From contig JAFSYI010000061.1 of assembly GCA_017450065.1 (NCBI GenBank), positions 56,849-120,848 of the forward strand: a stretch of DNA of 64,000 nucleotides, given 5' to 3'. Both the position numbers and the translations under genes were made by a program. The notes beneath the pieces are model-generated. The model was not told the origin of the DNA and searched no databases. It saw nothing but the letters and a program-made list of their open reading frames with translations. The DNA comes from Lachnospiraceae bacterium. GTDB taxonomy: Bacteria > Bacillota > Clostridia > Lachnospirales > Lachnospiraceae. Positions 18,661 through 27,487 of the stretch are shown one piece after another. Numbering within the stretch: position 1 is the first letter of the stretch; every line of letters starts with the position of its first letter.

Positions 18661-19493
18661 ATACTTCGGCTGAAAATGCTTCAAGGCTTAGGGATATGGC
18701 CGTAAGGATGCGGAAAATGGCGCTTGATATGGCGCTTTCTGCGGGAGCCAAGGGAGCTCATATCGGCGGAGGATTTTCCTGTATGGAAATTATGGCTGTA
18801 TTGTACGGGGAGGTTCTGCGTCTTGATCCCGCGAATCCGCTCTCACCTAAGAGAGACAGACTTCTGATAAGCAAGAATCATTGTACGATCGCACACTTTC
18901 CGGCCCTGGTTGAGAGAGGCTATATAAAGGAAGAAGAGCTTGCTTCATATACAGTGAACGGAAGCCGGTTGATCGGATATCCTTATGATCCTGAGATCGG
19001 ACTTGAATACTCGGGAGGAAGCCTGGGAATGGCAATATCTGTAGGCGTGGGGCAGGCTCTGAGTGCCAAAAAGAAGGGGCTTGATTACAGGGTTTATGTG
19101 CTGATGGGCGACGGTGAGCTGAATGAAGGTTCTATATGGGAGGCCTTTATGTCGGCAAAGCAGTTCGGACTTGACAATCTGACAGTTATAATAGACAGGA
19201 ATCATCTTTGCTATGACGGTACTACAGAGGATGTAATGCAGCTTGGAAACCTTACGGCTAAAATGGAGTCCTTTGGATTTAATACGATTAACTGTAACGG
19301 ACATGATATTAAGGAGCTGCTGAATGCATTTGTGTGTATTTCAAATAACAGTCCCAATGCTGTTATCTGTGATACGGTTAAGGGGAAGGGACTATCCTTT
19401 GCGGAAGGCAGGCCGGAATGGCATCAGAAAGCGATTACCGGGGAACAGTACAATATTGCGCTTTCCGATCTTATGGAGGGTAAAGTAATATGA
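18651..19493 (+). CDS. Transketolase, N-terminal (ThDP-binding) subunit
   Basis: A 280-residue protein corresponding to the PP domain of transketolase, with the ThDP/metal motif GDGELNEGSIWEA at 153-165 and the substrate-region histidines typical of the family ('KNHCTIAHFPAL'). GGAGG lies 6 bases before the ATG, which overlaps the SDR stop. Split transketolases are common in Clostridia and Archaea, and the C-terminal half follows directly. Presence inside this operon argues for a dedicated ketol (two-carbon) transfer in the glycan precursor pathway rather than the pentose phosphate pathway. Confidence 0.92.
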   Translation: MCIDTSAENASRLRDMAVRMRKMALDMALSAGAKGAHIGGGFSCMEIMAVLYGEVLRLDPANPLSPKRDRLLISKNHCTIAHFPALVERGYIKEEELASYTVNGSRLIGYPYDPEIGLEYSGGSLGMAISVGVGQALSAKKKGLDYRVYVLMGDGELNEGSIWEAFMSAKQFGLDNLTVIIDRNHLCYDGTTEDVMQLGNLTAKMESFGFNTINCNGHDIKELLNAFVCISNNSPNAVICDTVKGKGLSFAEGRPEWHQKAITGEQYNIALSDLMEGKVI

Positions 19494-20461
19494 ATATAAC
19501 AAAGGGCAAGGTAAGATCATGGGCAAGACTGGGACAGAGGGCGACTTTTTTTGCCAATGCCATGCCGGAAATAGCAAAGGAAAATGATGATCTGATGGTC
19601 CTTACGGCTGATCTTGCGCAGCTTTCGAATCTTGGAAGGTTTGCTGAACAGTATCCCGATAAGTTCTTAAATGTTGGGATAGCGGAGCAGAATATGATAG
19701 GCGTGGCCGCAGGTTTGGCGATGGAGGGTTATACGGTATTTGCCACTACCTATGCATCATTTATTGCGGTTAGGGATCTGGAGCATGTAAGGCAGCATCT
19801 TTCCAATCTGAATCTTAATGTTAAGCTTATCGGGACAGCTGCAGGCGTTGTGGCCGCCCGTTCCGGAGTGGCTCATTGGGCAAGTGAAGATATTACATTT
19901 ATGCGGGCTCTTCCGGGCATGATGGTCATGAGTGCGGCTGACTGTGTTGAGGCTTATGAAATGGCTTATTATGCGGCAGAACACAAGGGACCTGTGTATA
20001 TAAGACTCAATGGGGTTCCTGACTGTCCTGCCGTATATGATGAGAATTATGTTTTCGAACCGGAGAAGCTGAGTATAATAAAGACCGGAAATGATGTGGC
20101 TCTTATTGGTACGGGCCTGATGGTTAATGAGGCGTTGAAAACGGCGGATATTCTGGAGCAAAACGGTATTTCATGTACGGTTGCAAATATGCATACGATA
20201 AAGCCGATAGATAAGGATGGCCTGAATAAGCTATTCAGAGAGCACAGATTTATCGTTACAATGGAGGAGCATAGTATAATAGGTGGAATGGGAAGCGCCG
20301 TGGCAGAGTATAAAGCTACGCTTGATAACATGCCGCGTCAGATATTCATAGGATTTCCGGACTCATTTACCAAGGCCGGAACACCTCAGTATATATGGGA
20401 ACAGTTTGGAATAACTGCGCCGCAGGCTGCTGAGAGAATAAAGAAGGAGCTCGGATTCTAG
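19490..20461 (+). CDS. Transketolase, C-terminal (Pyr plus C) subunit
   Basis: A 323-residue protein holding the Pyr domain with the catalytic-type glutamate E66 in NVGIAEQNM, then the C-terminal domain ('EEHSIIGGMGSAVAE'). It overlaps the N-terminal subunit gene by ATGA, so equimolar translation is expected; the two should form the active heterotetramer. DXS-like proteins were considered, but the split arrangement and 'TYASFIAVRDLEHVRQHL' fit transketolase. Donor and acceptor are unknown. Confidence 0.92.
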   Translation: MNITKGKVRSWARLGQRATFFANAMPEIAKENDDLMVLTADLAQLSNLGRFAEQYPDKFLNVGIAEQNMIGVAAGLAMEGYTVFATTYASFIAVRDLEHVRQHLSNLNLNVKLIGTAAGVVAARSGVAHWASEDITFMRALPGMMVMSAADCVEAYEMAYYAAEHKGPVYIRLNGVPDCPAVYDENYVFEPEKLSIIKTGNDVALIGTGLMVNEALKTADILEQNGISCTVANMHTIKPIDKDGLNKLFREHRFIVTMEEHSIIGGMGSAVAEYKATLDNMPRQIFIGFPDSFTKAGTPQYIWEQFGITAPQAAERIKKELGF

Positions 20462-20462
20462 A

Positions 20463-21539
20463 ATGATCGAGGATTTCTATTCATGCGGAACGTATGATCT
20501 TAATAAAGTTGAGAAGGACATACTTGTTACGAAGGAATTATTGGAGCTTACGGAGCATCACAGGACTGAATGCAGGGCATATGACAATATACTAAGCGCA
20601 ATGAAGTATGATCCTGAGAAGGTTGAGCATGCCTGCGATATTCCCTTTTTCCCGGTTCGCCTTTTTAAGGAGCTGGAGCTTAAGAGTATTCCAAAGGAAG
20701 AGGTCTTCAAGGTCATGACTTCTTCGGGAACTACCGGTCAGGCTGTATCAAGGATATTTGTCGATAAGGAAACGGCGATGATACAGCAGAAGGTAATGAT
20801 CAGGATACTGAGTGATTATCTTGGTAAACAGAGACTTCCGATAATGGTTGTCGATACTCCTTCTGTCATGAAGGATCGTAAATCTTTCACGGCACGGGGT
20901 GCGGCTGTCATAGGTCTGCAGGTCATGTCAAGAGGAACGACGTATGTTCTTAATGATGATATGAGCCTCAACATGGATGCGTTTAATGAGTTCATGGAAA
21001 AGAACGGAAACGGTAAGTTCCTGATCTTTGGTTTTACGTTCATGGTATGGCAGCATCTGTATGAGGCTTTACGTTGCTCAGGAAAAAAGTCCGATCTGTC
21101 TAACGGATGGCTCATGACAGGTGGCGGCTGGAAGAAGCTGATATCGGATTCGGTGTCTCAGGAGGAATTCCATAAACGGATGACGGAAACCTTCGGTATT
21201 GTACATTTTCTGGATCATTATGCGATGGTTGAACAGACAGGCTGCATATATGCAGAATGTGAATGCCACCATCTTCATGCGAGTATTTATTCCGATGTAT
21301 TCGTGCGTGATCCAAGAGATTTTTCTTTGTGTAAGAACGGGGAAGAAGGTATAATCCAGACAGTATCCGTTCTTCCGCATTCCTATCCCGGACATTCGCT
21401 TCTGACGGAAGATAAGGGTATAATTCTGGGCGAGGATGACTGTCCCTGCGGAAGAAAGGGAAAGTATATAAAAATCCTCGGCAGGATTCAAAGCGCGGAG
21501 TTAAGGGGGTGCAGCGATACATATGCATCAAGGTATTGA
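20463..21539 (+). CDS. LuxE-like acyl-protein synthetase, stand-alone
   Basis: A 358-residue protein closely matching the N-terminal half of the fusion at 14191: TSSGTTGQAV from T86, 'KFLIFGFTFMVWQ', the Cys-rich 'GCIYAECECHHLH' and 'DDCPCGRKGKYIKILGR', ending in 'RGCSDTYASRY'. It starts one base after the transketolase stop. Its stop overlaps the next gene by 17 bases in another frame. So the cluster has two LuxE copies, one fused to LuxC and one separate. They presumably activate two different acids or form one mixed complex. Confidence 0.87.
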   Translation: MIEDFYSCGTYDLNKVEKDILVTKELLELTEHHRTECRAYDNILSAMKYDPEKVEHACDIPFFPVRLFKELELKSIPKEEVFKVMTSSGTTGQAVSRIFVDKETAMIQQKVMIRILSDYLGKQRLPIMVVDTPSVMKDRKSFTARGAAVIGLQVMSRGTTYVLNDDMSLNMDAFNEFMEKNGNGKFLIFGFTFMVWQHLYEALRCSGKKSDLSNGWLMTGGGWKKLISDSVSQEEFHKRMTETFGIVHFLDHYAMVEQTGCIYAECECHHLHASIYSDVFVRDPRDFSLCKNGEEGIIQTVSVLPHSYPGHSLLTEDKGIILGEDDCPCGRKGKYIKILGRIQSAELRGCSDTYASRY

Positions 21540-22728
21540 TAGAATTCAATTTCTTACCGGTAATCCGGAAATGCTGGAAGCGATCCCGGATATACTTGCG
21601 CGGGAGACATGGAGTGAACATACCGTTGACTTCCTTGGAGCTTTCTCGAGGAATCTTCTTAAGAATCCTGCTACAAAGAGCTTTGTTGATGTTACGGCCT
21701 ATGCTTTCTGGATCAGGAACGCTTCACTTAGACAGATTAAGGAGCATTATTATCCGAACGTGAACGGAAAGATGGGAAGAGGCATGGCTTTTCATATTGC
21801 GCCGTCTAATGTTCCGGTGAACTTTGCCGTATCGTTTACATCTTCGCTTCTGGCAGGAAATATAAATGTTGTCAGGGTTTCAAACAAACATTTCGAGCAG
21901 GTGGATATTATTGTTAATGCACTAAAGAATACCTTTGCCGAAGGCTTTCAGGATATGGAACAGTATCTGATTATCATAAGATACGATCATGATGACGAGA
22001 TCACCCGTTACATATCATCTATGTGTGATGTCAGGATCATCTGGGGAGGCGACAGGACGATCTGCGCTGTCCGTGAGGCGAAGCTTCCGCCGAGAGCGAT
22101 TGAAATGTCTTTCGCGGACAGACACAGTATTGCACTGCTTGATGCGGATGCAGTCATGAAGACGGACATTGATAAGCTGGCTGAAGGATTTTATACCGAT
22201 ACATATTATATTGATCAGAATGCCTGCTCTTCGCCGAGGATGGTTATATGGTTCGGATCGCATGTTGAAGAAGCAAAAGAGAGATTCTGGACTGCGGTTG
22301 CAAAGCTTGTACAAAGAGATTATGAGTTCAGAGATATACAGGCGATAGATAAGCTTGAGCAGTTCTGCAGACTGGCATCGGAAAACAGAAATATTACTAT
22401 GGAAGACGGTGATAATCTGGTGATGAGGATAAAGGTTGATAAGCTTGATGCCGGTATCATGGAGTATAAGCTTGGAGGCGGATACTTTTTTGAATATGAT
22501 GCGAATGATCTGACGGATATATCGCCCATATTGGATAAGGCATGCCAGACTGTTTCTTATTTTGGTATTGATGCACGGGAAATACAACGCTTTGTTTTGG
22601 ACGGTGGATTCCGCGGCTGCGACAGGATAGTTCCTGTGGGTAAGACCATGGATCTGACCTTTAAATGGGATGGATATGATATGATAGAAACCATGTCAAG
22701 ATATGTTTATTGTCCGGAATATAAATAG
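21523..22728 (+). CDS. LuxC-like acyl-CoA/acyl-enzyme reductase, stand-alone
   Basis: A 401-residue reductase of the aldehyde-dehydrogenase fold. 'GRGMAFHIAPSNVPVN' forms the cofactor-side loop and C235 in DQNACSSPR is the catalytic cysteine. It matches the C-terminal half of the fusion at 14191 throughout. Translation is probably coupled to LuxE, because the ATG lies 17 bases inside the LuxE gene. Expected reaction: thioester-bound acyl plus NADPH to aldehyde. The last gene of the tightly packed operon; a 305-bp spacer with a MITE follows. Confidence 0.87.
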   Translation: MHQGIDRIQFLTGNPEMLEAIPDILARETWSEHTVDFLGAFSRNLLKNPATKSFVDVTAYAFWIRNASLRQIKEHYYPNVNGKMGRGMAFHIAPSNVPVNFAVSFTSSLLAGNINVVRVSNKHFEQVDIIVNALKNTFAEGFQDMEQYLIIIRYDHDDEITRYISSMCDVRIIWGGDRTICAVREAKLPPRAIEMSFADRHSIALLDADAVMKTDIDKLAEGFYTDTYYIDQNACSSPRMVIWFGSHVEEAKERFWTAVAKLVQRDYEFRDIQAIDKLEQFCRLASENRNITMEDGDNLVMRIKVDKLDAGIMEYKLGGGYFFEYDANDLTDISPILDKACQTVSYFGIDAREIQRFVLDGGFRGCDRIVPVGKTMDLTFKWDGYDMIETMSRYVYCPEYK

Positions 22729-22756
22729 TCTCTTGGCTTAACAGCCTTTATTTGTC

Positions 22757-22988
22757 GTAACTATTCAGAACAGCACAAATATTTTAAAATATGACTCTCA
22801 TGCTTGCATGAAAGAGGCATGTTTTATAAATATTTGTATTTGAGCAGAACACTTAGCGAGGTTTTTTCGAGCTTAGTGTGAGCCATGCATATATACTTAA
22901 TGAGGTATTTTCGAATTTAGTATATATGCTGGATGAATCCAAAACAGCGAAAAATATGAAGTATTTTGAGCCTGTTCTGAATAGTTAC
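22757..22988. mobile_element. 232-bp MITE-like element with perfect 17-bp TIRs and 8-bp TSD
   Basis: The ends GTAACTATTCAGAACAG (22757-22773) and CTGTTCTGAATAGTTAC (22972-22988) are perfect inverted repeats. They are flanked by the direct repeat TATTTGTC (22749-22756 and 22989-22996), an 8-bp target-site duplication. No ORF fits inside. The interior has two related hairpins in tandem: 22849-22857 with 22871-22879, and 22887-22901 with 22915-22929. Both share an ACTTA..GAGGT.TTTTCGA..TTAGT core. This fits a non-autonomous element moved by a transposase coded elsewhere. It separates the LuxC gene from the aminotransferase gene, and its right end lies 45 bp before that ATG. Confidence 0.85.
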
Positions 22989-23033
22989 TATTTGTCAATA
23001 TAGAATAATTAAGGAAGTAGCGAGGAAACAGAT

Positions 23034-24197
23034 ATGAATGAAGCATACAAGACATACGATATACTGTTTAATGTACCGCCTTTTACGGGTAATGAATTCA
23101 AATATATGCAGGAAGCCGTAGATAATCAGAAAATATGCGGCGACGGGCCTTTTACAAAGAAATGCGATGAGTGGATGGAGAAGAGGTTTGGTGCCAAGAA
23201 GGCGATGCTTACCACCAGCGGTTCCAGTGCATTGGATATGGCGGCACTGCTATGTGGCATAGAGCCGGGTGATGAGGTTATCCTGCCATCATATACGTTT
23301 TCATCTACCGCCAATGCATTCGTACTTGCCGGAGCCGGGCTGGTTTTTGTTGATATCCGTCCTGATACCATGAATATGGATGAGACTAAGATTGAGGAAG
23401 CCATCACGGATAAAACAAAGGTTATTTGTGTGGTTCATTACGCCGGTGTTGCCTGTGATATGGATGCAATAATGAGCATTGCAGCCAGGCATGGCCTGAT
23501 GGTTGTCGAGGATGCCGCACAGGCCGTAATGAGCACTTATAAGGGCAGAGCTTTGGGTACAATAGGCGATTTTGGCTGCTTCTCTTTCCATGAAACAAAG
23601 AATTATTCCATGGGTGAAGGCGGGGCTATTCTTATAAATAATGAGAAGTATATAGAAAGGGCCGAGATCCTGCGTGAGAAGGGCACCAACAGAAGTAAGT
23701 TCTACAGGGGACAGGTTGCGAAGTATAACTGGGTTGATTTTGGCGACAGCTATTTACAGTCAGATCTTAATGCGGCATATTTGTGGGCTCAGCTTGAGAG
23801 GGCGGATGAAATAAACAATAACCGTCTTGAAACATGGAATTCTTATATGGATGCCTTCAAGTCCTATGCGGACAGCGGTAAGATTACTTTGCCGGCTGTT
23901 CCGGACGGATGTGTTCATAACGCTCATATGTTTTATATTAAATTTGCCGATCTTGAGACAAGGCAGAATTATATTGCATTCATGAAACAGAACAGGATAA
24001 TGTGTGTGTTTCATTATGTACCGCTTCATTCGGCTCCCGCGGGGCTTAAGTTTGGCAGGTTTAACGGCACGGATGAATATACGACTGCTGAGAGCGACAG
24101 GCTGGTGAGGCTTCCGATGTATTATAATATGGATAAGAAGGATACAGAAAAAGTCATAGAGAAAACGATTGAATTTCTTGAGGAACATGATGTATAG
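23034..24197 (+). CDS. wecE: WecE/RffA-like dTDP-4-oxo-6-deoxyglucose transaminase (DegT family)
   Basis: A 387-residue PLP-dependent DegT/DnrJ/EryC1/StrS aminotransferase. Much of it follows E. coli RffA/WecE closely: 'CGDGPFTKKCDEWMEKRFG', 'PGDEVILPSYTFSSTANAFV', 'VHYAGVACDMDAIM', 'EDAAQAVMSTYKGRALGTIG', K189 in SFHETKNYS as the Schiff-base lysine, 'REKGTNRSKFYRGQV' and 'VFHYVPLHSAPAG'. The expected reaction is transamination of dTDP-4-dehydro-6-deoxy-D-glucose to dTDP-4-amino-4,6-dideoxy-D-galactose. The GNAT at 5685 is a candidate for the next step. RmlA/RmlB, which make the substrate, are not in the window. Symbol given by close recognition. Confidence 0.9.
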   Translation: MNEAYKTYDILFNVPPFTGNEFKYMQEAVDNQKICGDGPFTKKCDEWMEKRFGAKKAMLTTSGSSALDMAALLCGIEPGDEVILPSYTFSSTANAFVLAGAGLVFVDIRPDTMNMDETKIEEAITDKTKVICVVHYAGVACDMDAIMSIAARHGLMVVEDAAQAVMSTYKGRALGTIGDFGCFSFHETKNYSMGEGGAILINNEKYIERAEILREKGTNRSKFYRGQVAKYNWVDFGDSYLQSDLNAAYLWAQLERADEINNNRLETWNSYMDAFKSYADSGKITLPAVPDGCVHNAHMFYIKFADLETRQNYIAFMKQNRIMCVFHYVPLHSAPAGLKFGRFNGTDEYTTAESDRLVRLPMYYNMDKKDTEKVIEKTIEFLEEHDV

Positions 24198-24263
24198 ATA
24201 AGTGGGGCATAAGGATATATGTACTGTTCCGAATGGTTATATCAAATCAATATTTAGGGATGC

Positions 24264-24308
24264 AAAAAACTACAGTTTGTGGTATTATATCAATAACTGT
24301 AGTTTTTT
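24264..24308. terminator. Bidirectional-looking intrinsic terminator
   Basis: A perfect 14-bp inverted repeat, AAAAAACTACAGTT (24264-24277) and AACTGTAGTTTTTT (24295-24308). A-tract and T-tract are built into the two arms, so it can serve both strands. It follows the aminotransferase gene and marks the end of the polysaccharide cluster. Confidence 0.85.
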
Positions 24309-24341
24309 GTTGGTGGGGGTCAGAGGGGAATAACCGAACGA

Positions 24342-26123
24342 ATGGATATTAATAAACATACAGGAACAGACAGGAAGATGGTTGATGACAGATATGGGGA
24401 CCTTGCGAATAAGAAGAAGATCCTCACAATTGGGCTTATTATAAAGGATGTTTTTAACGACTACTTCAAAGAAATAATACACGGTGTTGCTCATACTCTG
24501 CATGAACGTGATGCGAGGCTTGTGGTTGTTGCGGGAAGACAGGATGATGGTTATGAGGCTGAAGACAAACAGCACCTTTATAAGATAGTTTATAATTCTA
24601 TATTCAAAGCAGAAGAGAACTGCGGCTTCGATGGCGTCATAGTTGCACTTCCAAATATTAAAGGCATAAAATATGAGGAATATTCCGATATACCCAGAGT
24701 ATTCATTGATTCCGATGCAGAAGGTGAGACTACGGTTAACTATGACGACAGAATAGGTATGCAGGAAGCGTTGGATTACCTTATTGATAAAAAGGGCGTA
24801 AAGGAAATCTGCATGCTTGGTGGCAGGGAGGATAATCCCAATGCTGTTAAGAGAAAAGAAATCTTCATAGAATATCTTCGTAATAAGGGGCTGCACTACA
24901 ATGAAGACAAGTACGAAAAGACAGATATGTCTATTAACTGTGTAGCTGCCGCGGAGAAGCTTCTGGACAGGAACCGTGAAGTTCAGGCAATATGCTGTGT
25001 TAATGATATGGTTGCCGAGGGTCTGTATGAGGCAATGAGAAGACGCCAGATGGTTCCGGGACAGGATATTTACGTGTTTGGATTCGATAACAGCCAGACA
25101 GCGACCGATCTGATACCGCCTCTTGCTTCTATAGGTTCCGACTCCACAGGAATAGGTCAGTATGCAGTTGAACAGCTCCTTAAGAAGATAGAAGGAAGAA
25201 ATATGAAATCCGTACTGCTTCCTACCCGCCTTTACGGAAGGGAATCAATGGATTATGAGGTTAACAGTTACAGCGTTAATGAAATGCTTAAGGCAGATCA
25301 TGATTTCATTAACAGATTATTTGACGACTGCTTCTACAGATACAGAAATGAAGTAAAGGACAGCAGAGGCGTGGATCTTCGTATTCTTTTTTTCGAGGTT
25401 ATGTCCAAGGTTCTTGTGTTTAACAAGGTAAAGATTGCTGTTACAAGAGAAAGTGATAGTATTGAGGAACTTAAAAGGATAATAGAGGAATTCTTTGACA
25501 ACGGTGCGATGGAGTATACGGATGTCAGCAGGTTCGTGAGCTGTATGGATCATATTCAGAAGACTGCCGGGGAGTGCAGTAAATCTGCGTCTGCGAACGA
25601 AAGAAGGAATTACATTTTTAATTATATAAGAAACAGGGCACTGCTGGCCAATGGAATGCATTCGAACAAGAGGCATAATAAGCACATGGAAGAGAGGCTT
25701 AAGCTTCAGGAATTCATGGCAGCGACGGTACCGTTTAAGGATACCGATTTCGAGAATTTGGATGATGTTATTAACGCATTTTCAATGCTTGATCTTAAGA
25801 ATGCGGCATTGTATCTTTATGATGAACCGGTTGCTTATAAGGCGAGGAAAGACTTCGTGTTCCCTGATATGCTTAAGCTGAAATGTGTTACAAGAGATGG
25901 GGGCAATATACTGATTCCGGAAGACAGACAGCCGTGTGCGATATCGGAAATATTTGACCGAGAGGAGCTGCCGGAGGTTCTTAACGGCTGGGTTTCCTTC
26001 CCTGTGTTCATAGGAAGGCATGTTTTCGGTATATTGGTCAGCGAGCTTAACAGGGATACGATAAGCAGGGGTGAATATATTGCGAATATTCTGAGCAGGG
26101 TAATAGCAATTCGCATGCAATAA
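24342..26123 (+). CDS. LacI-fold ligand-binding protein with C-terminal GAF-like domain, no HTH
   Basis: A 593-residue soluble protein. Residues ~28-305 have the type I periplasmic-binding/LacI effector fold: 'TIGLIIKDVFNDYFKEIIHGV' at the start, 'DGVIVALPN', 'ICCVNDMVAEGLYEAMRRR' and 'YVFGFDNSQTATDLIPPLASI'. The usual N-terminal helix-turn-helix is absent; only ~27 residues precede the fold. A helical middle part leads to a C-terminal GAF-like domain (residues ~455-590). In Lachnospiraceae such LacI-fold proteins often carry a GGDEF output, but none is visible here. It is probably an intracellular sugar-type sensor whose output partner is unknown. Confidence 0.75.
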   Translation: MDINKHTGTDRKMVDDRYGDLANKKKILTIGLIIKDVFNDYFKEIIHGVAHTLHERDARLVVVAGRQDDGYEAEDKQHLYKIVYNSIFKAEENCGFDGVIVALPNIKGIKYEEYSDIPRVFIDSDAEGETTVNYDDRIGMQEALDYLIDKKGVKEICMLGGREDNPNAVKRKEIFIEYLRNKGLHYNEDKYEKTDMSINCVAAAEKLLDRNREVQAICCVNDMVAEGLYEAMRRRQMVPGQDIYVFGFDNSQTATDLIPPLASIGSDSTGIGQYAVEQLLKKIEGRNMKSVLLPTRLYGRESMDYEVNSYSVNEMLKADHDFINRLFDDCFYRYRNEVKDSRGVDLRILFFEVMSKVLVFNKVKIAVTRESDSIEELKRIIEEFFDNGAMEYTDVSRFVSCMDHIQKTAGECSKSASANERRNYIFNYIRNRALLANGMHSNKRHNKHMEERLKLQEFMAATVPFKDTDFENLDDVINAFSMLDLKNAALYLYDEPVAYKARKDFVFPDMLKLKCVTRDGGNILIPEDRQPCAISEIFDREELPEVLNGWVSFPVFIGRHVFGILVSELNRDTISRGEYIANILSRVIAIRMQ

Positions 26124-26315
26124 GTACAGCTGTTTTGAAATGATTGTAATGAACGGATTGAGTTCGTTTGTTATAGAAACATCAGAACCTTATATATTTA
26201 CGGATTGTTGAGAAATCACGATACAATAACGTGCGTTGTATTATAGGAATATATTTATAATGTAGTGTTGTAATGGTATCCGCTGCATGCGGAAAGATGA
26301 AAAGGAATCCGGGAT

Positions 26316-27344
26316 ATGATATATTTCAGCTTGAGCAATTCGCTGCAACTGCAATATGACGGCCTACTGACAAAGCTTAAGGGTAATTTCGTTAGTAAGG
26401 AGGTATACTTACTGGACGGAAATGCACTTACAGCTCTCGGAAGGCCTTTTTCTGTGTGTATTTCCCTTAAGGATGGGGAGATTTCCGAGGTGAGAGCCTT
26501 TGAACAATGGCACGGTATAGAGAGTATAATGAACTCTGATCTGCCAATGATCATGGAAGGGACGCTTATGGGTGAACTTATGCGTTATCTTCTTATGAGA
26601 CTTCGCCGGGTGCTTCAAATAGAACCATATGCCAATGAGCATATGCTTTCTGTGTTAAGAGCCAAGCTGAATGATAAATTCAAATATTATAATGTTTACC
26701 TGGTCCGAAACGAGACTCTGGTTTCGGATATGCGGCTTAACGGTGCACAGGGAACCGCGGAAAATGTGCTTAGAGTAGTATCGGAGCCTTCATTGACAGG
26801 GGAGGCTCTGAAAGACATGGATCTGTCTTATATGGCCAGGCTTATGGGTCTGTGCAGATATGAAGAAGCTGCAGCTCTGTATGAAGAAGCACTAAGCAGG
26901 GTAGATGTATCTTCTATCATTGGTACAGAGCTTGCCATTTGTCTTGCGGAGACATATTATTTCATGGACAGATACGAGGACTCGGCAGCCTGGTATCTTA
27001 AATGTGACGGGCGTTATATAAAGAATAAGGATGATTATAAGCTTCGATTAGGGCATTCGCTTAGGGCAATCGAATATATAAAAGGAACAGCTGAGGAAGG
27101 AAAAGAGCATAAGGAAGTAAATAAGATCGGGGAAGGACATGAATCCGGGGAAATAAATAAAGATGCTGCATTCATAACATATTACAAAGGCATCCTTAAT
27201 CCTACATATATTAAATATAACAGGGAAAAATATGATAAGGCCGAAGCTTCGGTAAAGCTTGTTTACGATGAGTATAGGGATGATTGTATAAAGATGGCTC
27301 AGCAGGCTCTTGATCAAAGCACTCCGGCCGGAAAACGGAATTAA
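26316..27344 (+). CDS. Uncharacterised protein with TPR-like helical region
   Basis: A 342-residue cytoplasmic-looking protein that I do not recognise. Residues 1-~150 are mixed alpha/beta. Residues ~175-245 look like helical tetratricopeptide-type repeats ('LCRYEEAAALYEEAL', 'YYFMDRYEDSAAWYLKCDG'). A charged, low-complexity stretch (~255-275) follows. The last part 'DEYRDDCIKMAQQALDQ' is again helical. AAAAGGAA precedes the ATG at normal distance. The 190-bp gap upstream contains a weak inverted repeat (AACGGA...TTCGTT near 26152) and nothing else I can name. Confidence 0.6.
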   Translation: MIYFSLSNSLQLQYDGLLTKLKGNFVSKEVYLLDGNALTALGRPFSVCISLKDGEISEVRAFEQWHGIESIMNSDLPMIMEGTLMGELMRYLLMRLRRVLQIEPYANEHMLSVLRAKLNDKFKYYNVYLVRNETLVSDMRLNGAQGTAENVLRVVSEPSLTGEALKDMDLSYMARLMGLCRYEEAAALYEEALSRVDVSSIIGTELAICLAETYYFMDRYEDSAAWYLKCDGRYIKNKDDYKLRLGHSLRAIEYIKGTAEEGKEHKEVNKIGEGHESGEINKDAAFITYYKGILNPTYIKYNREKYDKAEASVKLVYDEYRDDCIKMAQQALDQSTPAGKRN

Positions 27345-27359
27345 TATGACATGAGATAG

Positions 27360-27387
27360 TTGACATACGCTGTGCGTGTGATATAAT
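27360..27387 (+). promoter_or_regulatory. Strong sigma-A-type promoter
   Basis: TTGACA at 27360-27365 and TATAAT at 27382-27387, both perfect consensus, spaced 16 bp. It drives the HTH/toxin-antitoxin/yraN group. A perfect promoter before such a small regulator is compatible with autoregulation by the HTH protein. Confidence 0.85.
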
Positions 27388-27487
27388 CTGTATATGCTGC
27401 TTCTGATGTTATAGAATTTGTTATGAATCAAAACGATTTTTTTGAAGATGATATAAATGCTTTAAAAACGCAGGGGGCACTTACGAT

